From Psychroflexus sp. (GTDB lineage: Bacteria > Bacteroidota > Bacteroidia > Flavobacteriales > Flavobacteriaceae), in NCBI GenBank assembly GCA_003565575.1, contig PXBV01000376.1, positions 1 through 5,541 of the forward strand: 5,541 bases of DNA, in the 5' to 3' direction. The position numbers and the translations under genes were made by a program. The notes under the pieces are model-generated. The model was not told the origin of the DNA. It worked only from the letters and a program-made list of their open reading frames with translations, and ran no database searches. Positions within the stretch are counted from its first letter, which is position 1. Each line of letters opens with the position of its first letter. Shown piece after piece: positions 1-5,541 of this stretch.

Positions 1-1305
1 GTTTTTTTAACCAATAGATTTTCTGGTTCATTAGACCTTACTTCAGTAAATAATGATGCTTTTTATGGTGGGAATGCAATAGAAACCAGAAATACGAATT
101 TCGATCTAAATCAAATTGGTGCTGTTTTCGTTTTTGAGCCTAACAATAGAAATGCGGCATTGCAAAAGTTAACCTTAGGGTTTTCATATAATAGAACTGC
201 AAATTTCAATAATCAGTACTTTGTAAATGGAAATAACAGCGAGAGTATTGATGCATTTTTTCTAAATAGTGCTCAAGGTGTACCCTTAGATTTGTTAACC
301 CCTAGAAATAATGAAACGCCAGCTCAACTGTATAGATTTTTGGGTAATAATGAAGGCTTTGGAACCCAGCAAGCATTTTTGGGATATGAAACTTTTTTAA
401 TAGACGCGGTTGATCCAAATGATCTAAATAATACAGGTTACGTCTCTAATGTATCCGGAACAAATTTTAATCACAGTTATGATGAGCTTACCAGAGGTAG
501 TTCTGGAGTTTTTACCGTAAACGCTGGAGGCATGATTGGGGATAGGCTACATTTAGGGTTGAATTTGAACTTTCATTATTTAGATTATAGAAGAGAAACT
601 TTGTTTGATGAGTTTGGTTCTGGACAAGGCGTTACGGAGATTTTTTTTGATAACGAATTGTTTACGAGAGGAAGAGGCTTTTCATTACAATTAGGAGGGA
701 TTGCTAAATTGACTGAAGATTGGAGGTTAGGTTTTACATATGATTCTCCTACCTGGATGAGCATTTCTGAAGAACTTTTCCAAAGCTTAGAAACCGTAAC
801 AGGGGGTAATCAGAGTGCTTTTTTTAACCCCGATGTCTTAAATATTTATCCAGATTACAGGTTTAGAACGCCTGGTAGAGTTTCTTTAAGTACAGCTTAT
901 GTATTTGGAGGAAGAGGTCTGATTAGCTTTGATTATAGTTACAAAGATTTCTCTGCAATGGAATTTACCTCAAGAGGCTTTGAAATTCAAAACCAAGAGA
1001 TTTCTAATTTAATGACTGGAGCGTCTACTTTTAATATAGGGGGAGAATATAGACTGCAAAATACAAGCTTACGTGCTGGCTACTTCCATCAACAAAGCCC
1101 TTATCAAAACAAAGCCTTCTTAAGTGATACAAACGGCTATTCTTTTGGGTTAGGCTTCAACTTAGGATTTGTTAATCTTGATTTTTCATACCAAAGAATC
1201 CATCAAGATAGACAAGGGATACTCTATTTCACTGATTTAGCTCAAGAATCAGATATAATAAGTGTATTCAATAATTATATGATGACCCTTTCATTTAATT
1301 TATAA
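1..1305 (+). CDS. FadL/OmpP1-like outer membrane transporter ('hemin receptor' type), 5' partial
   Basis: The frame is open from the first base to the TAA at 1303-1305, giving 434 residues with no start in view. The TTG at 160 is internal, because the coding sequence continues smoothly upstream of it. The protein alternates short amphipathic beta-strands (LHLGLNLNFHYLDY, VSLSTAYVFG, VNLDFSYQRI) with polar loops rich in Asn, Gly and Ser, as expected of an outer-membrane beta-barrel. Segments such as FDLNQIGAVFVF (about residues 35-46), LTLGFSYNRTANFNN and QQAFLGYETFLID (about 123-135) resemble the OmpP1/FadL/TodX-like proteins of flavobacteria, which are often annotated as hemin receptors. That comparison is from memory. 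About 60 N-terminal residues, including the signal peptide, are probably missing. Members of the family carry hydrophobic compounds across the outer membrane; the substrate here is unknown and the hemin label is weakly supported. The protein ends in SFNL, so the last residue is Leu rather than the more usual aromatic. The antiporter gene starts 52 bases downstream. Confidence 0.8.
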   Translation, partial: VFLTNRFSGSLDLTSVNNDAFYGGNAIETRNTNFDLNQIGAVFVFEPNNRNAALQKLTLGFSYNRTANFNNQYFVNGNNSESIDAFFLNSAQGVPLDLLTPRNNETPAQLYRFLGNNEGFGTQQAFLGYETFLIDAVDPNDLNNTGYVSNVSGTNFNHSYDELTRGSSGVFTVNAGGMIGDRLHLGLNLNFHYLDYRRETLFDEFGSGQGVTEIFFDNELFTRGRGFSLQLGGIAKLTEDWRLGFTYDSPTWMSISEELFQSLETVTGGNQSAFFNPDVLNIYPDYRFRTPGRVSLSTAYVFGGRGLISFDYSYKDFSAMEFTSRGFEIQNQEISNLMTGASTFNIGGEYRLQNTSLRAGYFHQQSPYQNKAFLSDTNGYSFGLGFNLGFVNLDFSYQRIHQDRQGILYFTDLAQESDIISVFNNYMMTLSFNL

Positions 1306-1357
1306 GCTTTTAGTATAGATTAATTTCAAAGTTCTATTTTCGCTAAAAATTGATTCA

Positions 1358-2305
1358 ATGAATATCTTTTTAGTAGCTATAGGCTTTGTTTTTTTGGTGA
1401 TTGGGGGTGAGTTTTTAGTTAGAGCCTCTGTAGCTCTTTCCTTAAAACTCAAGATTTCAAAAATGATTATCGGTCTTACTATAGTGTCTTTTGCTACATC
1501 AGCACCAGAGCTTTTGGTAAGTCTTCAAGCTGCACTGTCTGGCTTTTCAGATATATCTTTAGGGAATGTTATTGGCTCTAATATTGCTAACATAGGCTTG
1601 GTTTTAGGATTAACAGCAATTATTTCTTCAATCGGTATCGATAGAGACTTTTTAAGATTCAATTGGCCTGTGATGATGCTTTTGTCTGGTTTATTGTATT
1701 TATTTTTATTCACAGGTGAGCAAATTAGCCGGGTGGAAGGAGTAGCTTTATTGATAGCTTTGGTTATTTTTTTATTAGTTCTTGTAAGGAAGGCAATTGT
1801 GGGGCATATCGAAATTGACGATGAGGTAGATGATAAATTAGACCAAGCTTCCTACTTTAAAATTTTTTTATGGCTAATTATAGGTGGGGCTGGACTTTAT
1901 TATGGTTCAGAATGGCTTGTCGATGGTGCAGTAGGCATTGCAGAATACTTTTCTGTAAGTGAACGTATTATATCTATTACATTGATAGCTGTTGGGACAA
2001 GTGTTCCTGAGTTAGCAGCTTCTGTAATTGCAGCACTCAAAAAAGAAAAAGCGATCTCTCTAGGGAATTTGATAGGTTCAAACATTTTCAATATTACATC
2101 TGTATTGGGCTTGACTGCCATAATACAACCAATAAATCTTCAATCTAAAGAAATTTTAACCAACGATATCTTTTGGATGATTGGCTTTTCGTTCATTTTA
2201 TTACCACTAGTTTTTTTACCACCCAAGTTTACATTTTCAAGATACAAAGGTATATTCATCTTTATTGCTTACATAATTTTTATTCTGTTATCATTTAGAG
2301 CTTAA
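1358..2305 (+). CDS. CaCA-family sodium/calcium antiporter (YrbG-like)
   Basis: This 315-residue inner-membrane protein is complete and of normal length for bacterial CaCA exchangers, which swap Ca2+ for Na+ (or H+) across the membrane. Both diagnostic alpha-repeats are present. Alpha-1 has SFATSAPEL (44-52) followed by GNVIGSNIAN (69-78). Alpha-2 has AVGTSVPEL (211-219) followed by GNLIGSNIFN (236-245). E51 and E218 sit where the paired cation-binding acidic residues of the family lie. Each half also opens with a related motif: GGEFLVRAS near residue 16 and GSEWLVDGA near 183, as expected from the inverted internal duplication. About ten hydrophobic segments are visible, with an acidic hydrophilic linker at about 148-163 (IEIDDEVDDKLD) between the halves. 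The ATG at 1358 is chosen because translation from it begins directly with the first membrane segment. No Shine-Dalgarno is visible, only an A-rich leader. The family is often labelled K+-dependent, but N245 argues against that here (see findings). No promoter motif was found in the 52-base gap upstream, so cotranscription with the outer-membrane protein gene is possible. Confidence 0.93.
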   Translation: MNIFLVAIGFVFLVIGGEFLVRASVALSLKLKISKMIIGLTIVSFATSAPELLVSLQAALSGFSDISLGNVIGSNIANIGLVLGLTAIISSIGIDRDFLRFNWPVMMLLSGLLYLFLFTGEQISRVEGVALLIALVIFLLVLVRKAIVGHIEIDDEVDDKLDQASYFKIFLWLIIGGAGLYYGSEWLVDGAVGIAEYFSVSERIISITLIAVGTSVPELAASVIAALKKEKAISLGNLIGSNIFNITSVLGLTAIIQPINLQSKEILTNDIFWMIGFSFILLPLVFLPPKFTFSRYKGIFIFIAYIIFILLSFRA

Positions 2306-2322
2306 TTTTGAAGGGTTTGTTT

Positions 2323-2340
2323 CATAATTTGACATAATTT
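2323..2340. repeat. CATAATTT direct repeat, 10-base period
   Basis: CATAATTT occurs at 2323-2330 and again at 2333-2340, separated by GA. The copies are one DNA helical turn apart and lie just upstream of the proposed glnN promoter, where an activator could bind. This is seen in the sequence. The regulatory role is a guess, and AT-rich spacers produce such repeats by chance. Confidence 0.35.
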
Positions 2341-2360
2341 TCAGAATTTACCCCTGTATT

Positions 2361-2393
2361 TTTGATCAGATATCTTAATTTTATTTATTTTTG
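2361..2393 (+). promoter_or_regulatory. Predicted Bacteroidota-type promoter of glnN
   Basis: TATTTTTG at 2386-2393 matches the Bacteroidota -7 consensus TAnnTTTG exactly. A TTTG at 2361-2364 lies 21 bases upstream, within the usual spacing for the -33 TTG element. Transcription would start near 2398-2401, leaving a leader of roughly 15-18 bases before the ATG at 2416. A second exact -7 match, also TATTTTTG, lies at 2357-2364 and supplies the -33 element of the first. Its own best TTG (2329-2331) is 25 bases away, slightly too far, so it is the weaker candidate. Confidence 0.6.
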
Positions 2394-2396
2394 AAA
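2383..2396 (+). repeat. 14-base direct repeat flanking glnN, left copy
   Basis: ATTTATTTTTGAAA is identical to 4615-4628. This copy contains the -7 element of the predicted glnN promoter and ends 19 bases before the glnN start. With only A, T and one G, it could be a chance match. Confidence 0.4.
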
Positions 2397-2415
2397 TCAA
2401 TTTAAAATTATAGAT

Positions 2416-4602
2416 ATGGCTACACTAAGATTTAATGCTTTAAAAGAAACACTCAACAGGACACCAGTCTCTATTAAAGAAGACGAGAGACGCTCTGATC
2501 TTTTTGCTAGAAATGTATTTAATCAAAAGGCGATGCGCCAGCATTTAACTAAAGATTCTTATAAAAGTTTGAAAAATGCTATTGAGAGAGGAGATAAAAT
2601 TGACCGCTCTCTAGCAGAAAATATATCTTCAGGAATGAAAGAGTGGGCCATATCCAAAGGAGCTACGCACTATACTCACTGGTTTCAGCCACTTACTGGT
2701 TCTACAGCAGAAAAGCATGATGCCTTTTTCGAGACCATTGAGGATGGTGGTGCAATGGAGAAATTTAGTGGTGCTCAGCTAGTCCAGCAGGAGCCTGATG
2801 CATCTAGTTTGCCAAATGGAGGGATTAGAAACACCTTCGAAGCTAGAGGTTACACCGCTTGGGATCCTTCTTCACCTGCTTTTATATGGAACTCTACGCT
2901 ATGTATTCCAACTGTTTTTGTCTCATACACAGGAGAGGCTTTAGACTATAAAACACCTTTGTTACGTTCTGTTTCCGCATTAGATAAAGCAGCTACAGAT
3001 GTAGTAAAATACTTCGACAAAAAAGCGACTAAGGTTATCACTACTCTAGGTTGGGAACAAGAGTATTTCTTAGTAGATTCCGCATTAGCAAAAACTCGAC
3101 CTGATTTGATGATGTCTGGGAGAACCCTATTAGGTCATGCACCTGCTAAAGGTCAGCAATTAGACGACCACTATTTTGGGTCTATTCCTAGTCGAGTGCT
3201 CAATTATATGCGTGATTTGGAGAAAGAGTGTATGTTACTGGGTATTCCTGTAAAAACAAGACATAACGAAGTAGCTCCAAACCAATTTGAATTAGCGCCT
3301 ATCTTTGAGGAAGTAAACCTTGCTGTAGACCACAATTCACTTTTGATGGACGTTATGGACAAAGTGGCTGAACGCCATCATTTTAAAGTGCTTTTCCATG
3401 AAAAGCCATTTCAAGGTATAAACGGAAGTGGAAAGCACAATAACTGGTCTTTGGCTACAGATACAGGTACTAACTTGCTAAGTCCAGGTAAAACACCAAT
3501 GAAAAACTTACAATTCCTTACTTTCTTTATAAATACCATAAAAGCTGTTTATGAAAACGAAGAATTGATAAGAGCTGCTATTGCTTCGGCATCCAACGAT
3601 CATAGACTTGGTGCTAATGAAGCACCACCAGCTGTAATATCCGTCTTTATTGGTTCTCAATTAACTAAAGTCCTTGATGAACTTGAAAAAGTAACTGATG
3701 GAAAATTATCTCCTGAAGAAAAAACGGATTTGAAATTAAATGTTGTTGGAAAAATTCCAGAAATCTTATTGGATAATACTGATAGAAACCGTACATCACC
3801 ATTCGCTTTTACTGGAAATAAATTTGAATTGAGAGCAGTTGGTTCTACCGCCAATTGTGCAGACCCAATGACGGTTCTTAACGCAATGGTTACTAAGCAA
3901 TTGATAGAGTTCAAAAAAGAAGTTGATGCGCTAATTGCTGATAAGAAAATGAAAAAAGATGATGCCATCTTTAATGTATTAAGAGAATACATAAAAGCCT
4001 CCAAGAAAATTAGATTTGAAGGTGATGGGTATGGTCAAGCATGGGAAGATGAAGCAGCAAAACGTGGTTTAAGTAACAACAAAAAAACGCCAGAAGCTTT
4101 GCAAGCTAAAATTTCACAAAAAGCTATTGATCTTTTTAGTGAATTGAAAATTATGAATGAGGTAGAAGTGAAAGCTCGATATGAAATCGAGATTGAAGAT
4201 TATTCTAAGCATATCCAGATAGAAGGAAGAGTGCTTGGCGACATTGCTCGAAATCACATTATCCCTACCGCTATCAAGTATCAAAATATTCTTATCAAAA
4301 ACGTTCAAGGTTTAAAGGATATTTACGGTTCAGACTTTAAAGATCAAGCCAGACAACAGTTAAATATAATAGAGTCAATTTCTAAGCATATTGAAAGTAT
4401 CAATAAAGAAGTTGACCTTATGATAGACGAAAGAAAGAAAGCAAATGCGCTAGAAAATCCTACAGAAATGGCTTTTGCTTATTGTAATCAAGTAAGACCT
4501 TACTTTGACAGTATCCGTTATCATTGTGACAAGCTAGAGTTACTTGTTGATAATGAAACATGGCCTATGACAAAGTATAGAGAGCTTTTGTTTACAAAAT
4601 AA
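2416..4602 (+). CDS. glnN: Glutamine synthetase type III (GlnN)
   Basis: This cytoplasmic enzyme makes L-glutamine from glutamate, ammonia and ATP, the main entry point for ammonia. At 728 residues it has the length of type III enzymes (about 730) and is far longer than types I or II (about 350-470). The N-terminal part carries the type III hallmark RNTFEARGYTAWDPSSPAFI (138-157). Catalytic-core motifs follow in order: GWEQEYFLVD (212-221, metal-binding E214 and E216), NEVAPNQFELAP (284-295), NGSGKHNNWS (336-345, with H341), NDHRLGANEAPP (394-405) and NTDRNRTSPFAFTGNKFELRAVGS as two adjoining stretches at 454-477, with R457, E471 and R473. The C-terminal 200 or so residues are helical and charged, typical of this type. 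No key motif is missing. The ATG at 2416 gives the family-like N-terminus MATLRFNALK and fits the promoter upstream; there is no Shine-Dalgarno. The gene lies 110 bases after the antiporter and is followed by a strong terminator, so it is probably monocistronic. No PII or ammonium-transporter gene is adjacent in the window. Confidence 0.98.
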   Translation: MATLRFNALKETLNRTPVSIKEDERRSDLFARNVFNQKAMRQHLTKDSYKSLKNAIERGDKIDRSLAENISSGMKEWAISKGATHYTHWFQPLTGSTAEKHDAFFETIEDGGAMEKFSGAQLVQQEPDASSLPNGGIRNTFEARGYTAWDPSSPAFIWNSTLCIPTVFVSYTGEALDYKTPLLRSVSALDKAATDVVKYFDKKATKVITTLGWEQEYFLVDSALAKTRPDLMMSGRTLLGHAPAKGQQLDDHYFGSIPSRVLNYMRDLEKECMLLGIPVKTRHNEVAPNQFELAPIFEEVNLAVDHNSLLMDVMDKVAERHHFKVLFHEKPFQGINGSGKHNNWSLATDTGTNLLSPGKTPMKNLQFLTFFINTIKAVYENEELIRAAIASASNDHRLGANEAPPAVISVFIGSQLTKVLDELEKVTDGKLSPEEKTDLKLNVVGKIPEILLDNTDRNRTSPFAFTGNKFELRAVGSTANCADPMTVLNAMVTKQLIEFKKEVDALIADKKMKKDDAIFNVLREYIKASKKIRFEGDGYGQAWEDEAAKRGLSNNKKTPEALQAKISQKAIDLFSELKIMNEVEVKARYEIEIEDYSKHIQIEGRVLGDIARNHIIPTAIKYQNILIKNVQGLKDIYGSDFKDQARQQLNIIESISKHIESINKEVDLMIDERKKANALENPTEMAFAYCNQVRPYFDSIRYHCDKLELLVDNETWPMTKYRELLFTK

Positions 4603-4614
4603 ATTACTAACCCA

Positions 4615-4628
4615 ATTTATTTTTGAAA
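4615..4628 (+). repeat. 14-base direct repeat flanking glnN, right copy
   Basis: ATTTATTTTTGAAA here is identical to 2383-2396, 12 bases after the glnN stop codon. Its last three bases form the foot of the terminator stem. It contains TATTTTTG, but a transcript started here would run straight into the terminator. Confidence 0.4.
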
Positions 4629-4666
4629 CCCAGTTTTGGATTTATCTAAGACTGGGTTTATTTTTT
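4626..4666 (+). terminator. Rho-independent terminator after glnN
   Basis: AAACCCAGT (4626-4634) pairs perfectly with ACTGGGTTT (4651-4659). Pairing continues inward, TTTGGA (4635-4640) with TCTAAG (4645-4650), including two G-U wobbles. This gives a 15-pair stem closed by the four-base loop TTTA. Six T residues follow at 4661-4666. It starts 23 bases after the glnN stop and separates glnN from purM. Confidence 0.9.
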
Positions 4667-4667
4667 A

Positions 4668-4675
4668 TAAATTTG
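4668..4675 (+). promoter_or_regulatory. Possible -7 promoter element of purM
   Basis: TAAATTTG matches the Bacteroidota -7 consensus TAnnTTTG and lies 15 bases before the purM ATG, which would give a very short leader. No TTG lies at the normal -33 spacing: the nearest (4636-4638) is 29 bases upstream and inside the terminator stem. The call therefore rests on the -7 motif and on the need for a start point after a strong terminator. Confidence 0.45.
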
Positions 4676-4690
4676 CAAAAAAAATAATCA

Positions 4691-5541
4691 ATGAGTGATC
4701 AAGGTAGGTATGCAAAAAGAGGAGTGTCTTCACAAAAAGAAGATGTTCATAAAGCTATAAAACATATTGATAAAGGTATGTTTCCAAAAGCATTTTGTAA
4801 AATTATCCCAGATTATCTCACTGGCAGCGAAGACCACTGCATTGTGATGCATGCAGACGGTGCGGGCACTAAGTCCTCTTTAGCTTATATGTATTGGAAG
4901 GAAACAGGAGACCTGTCCGTATGGCGAGGTATTGCTCAAGATGCTCTTATTATGAATGTGGATGATTTACTTTGTGTAGGAGCTACAGATCATATTTTAG
5001 TTTCTTCAACCATAGGTCGGAATAAAAACCTAATTCCTGGTGAAGTAATAGCAGAGATTATTAATGGTACAGAAGCTCTAGTGAACGATTTAAAAGCGAA
5101 CGGAGTTAATATCTACACCACTGGAGGAGAAACTGCAGATGTTGGCGATTTAGTTAGAACAATTATTGTGGATTCTACAGTTACAGCTAGGCTGAAGAAA
5201 ACTGAGGTAATTAACAATGAGAATATCAAGCCCGGGGATGTTATTGTAGGATTATCGTCTTACGGAACTGCAACTTACGAGTCCGATTATAATGGCGGTA
5301 TGGGAAGTAATGGACTTACTTCTGCTAGACATGATGTTTTAGCCAAGTACTTGTCCAATAAGTATCCAGAATCATTTGATCCTTCTGTACCTGACGAACT
5401 AGTGTATTCTGGTACAAAATCCTTAACTGATTTGATTTCTGAAGATTTACCTGATGTTGGCAAGCTTATATTGTCTCCTACAAGAACTTATGCTCCAATC
5501 GTAAAACAGATCTTTGAAGAAGTTGGTCGCTCTTCAATTCA
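4691..5541 (+). CDS. purM: Phosphoribosylformylglycinamidine cyclo-ligase (AIR synthase), 3' partial
   Basis: The enzyme closes the imidazole ring in de novo purine synthesis, converting formylglycinamidine ribonucleotide and ATP to aminoimidazole ribonucleotide in the cytoplasm. The frame is open from ATG 4691 to the window edge (283 complete codons). It opens MSDQGRYAKRGVSSQKED, a form typical of Bacteroidota PurM as I recall it. Visible PurM motifs are HADGAGTKSSLA (54-65, nucleotide binding), MNVDDLLCVGA (88-98, with the D91-D92 pair), GGETADVGD (145-153), GDVIVGLSS (182-190) and GSNGLTSARHD (205-215). The last lies in the C-terminal AIRS domain and is characteristic of the family. Roughly 100 C-terminal residues are probably beyond the edge, given a length near 390 in Bacteroidota. 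Other members of the superfamily (PurL, SelD, ThiL, HypE) fit less well because of the SNGLTSAR and GGETAD forms. The leader is A-rich without a Shine-Dalgarno. The terminator upstream indicates that purM starts a new transcription unit. Confidence 0.95.
   Translation, partial: MSDQGRYAKRGVSSQKEDVHKAIKHIDKGMFPKAFCKIIPDYLTGSEDHCIVMHADGAGTKSSLAYMYWKETGDLSVWRGIAQDALIMNVDDLLCVGATDHILVSSTIGRNKNLIPGEVIAEIINGTEALVNDLKANGVNIYTTGGETADVGDLVRTIIVDSTVTARLKKTEVINNENIKPGDVIVGLSSYGTATYESDYNGGMGSNGLTSARHDVLAKYLSNKYPESFDPSVPDELVYSGTKSLTDLISEDLPDVGKLILSPTRTYAPIVKQIFEEVGRSSI

Noticed and set aside
160..1305. TTG at 160 as the start of the outer-membrane protein gene
   Set aside because: The frame stays open back to base 1. 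The 53 upstream residues (for example FDLNQIGAVFVF) continue the family sequence and lead directly into the next strand.
1308..1348. Inverted repeat TTTTAG / CTAAAA between the outer-membrane protein and antiporter genes as a terminator
   Set aside because: There are only six mostly A-T pairs with a 29-base loop, no GC-rich stem and no T-run after it.
1525..1713. 62-codon minus-strand open frame
   Set aside because: It lies wholly inside the antiporter gene opposite its conserved alpha-1 repeat and has no recognisable features.
1900..2121. 73-codon minus-strand open frame
   Set aside because: It is opposite the conserved alpha-2 repeat of the antiporter and is explained as a by-product of that coding sequence.
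3657..4004. 115-codon minus-strand open frame
   Set aside because: It is fully inside glnN, opposite conserved catalytic-core sequence. The low-complexity Ser-rich, Phe-rich product is typical of antisense reading of an AT-rich gene.
4114..4308. 64-codon minus-strand open frame
   Set aside because: It is fully inside the C-terminal part of glnN, with no promoter or protein motif of its own.
4618..4625. TATTTTTG as the purM promoter
   Set aside because: A transcript starting here would enter the terminator hairpin at once, and the nearest upstream TTG (4588-4590) is 27 bases away, too far for a -33 element.
1..5541. A novel multi-gene system
   Set aside because: All four genes belong to well-known families with intact motifs. 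No unexplained coding space, repeat array, structured RNA or mobile element is visible.

Overview
The window looks like an ordinary chromosomal segment from a member of the Bacteroidota, most likely the class Flavobacteriia. It is AT-rich, all genes lie on the + strand, and the start codons lack clear Shine-Dalgarno sequences. It contains exact matches to the Bacteroidota -7 promoter motif TAnnTTTG. Its gene content also fits: a FadL/OmpP1-like outer-membrane protein of the type flavobacterial genomes often label 'hemin receptor', a type III glutamine synthetase, and a Bacteroidota-type PurM. The organism assignment is inferred from these traits, not from a database search.

Layout, left to right. 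(1) 1-1305: the 3' part (434 codons) of an outer-membrane beta-barrel transporter gene; its start and signal peptide lie before the window. (2) 1358-2305: a complete CaCA-family sodium/calcium antiporter with both alpha-repeats. (3) 2306-2415: an intergenic region with a good promoter candidate and a short direct repeat. (4) 2416-4602: a complete type III glutamine synthetase (glnN) of normal length. (5) 4603-4690: a strong hairpin-plus-T-run terminator closely followed by a -7-like motif. (6) 4691-5541: the 5' part (283 complete codons) of purM, which runs off the right edge.

The genes do not form one obvious pathway. The outer-membrane protein and the antiporter are 52 bases apart with no visible terminator or promoter between them, so they may share a transcript. 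glnN appears to be transcribed alone, with its own promoter and terminator. purM begins a new unit. The only thematic link is nitrogen: GlnN makes glutamine, and de novo purine synthesis, where PurM acts, uses glutamine as an amide donor at other steps.

I found no mobile element, CRISPR array, RNA gene, phage or defence gene, broken gene or other candidate for a new system. The findings are small regulatory and residue-level observations.
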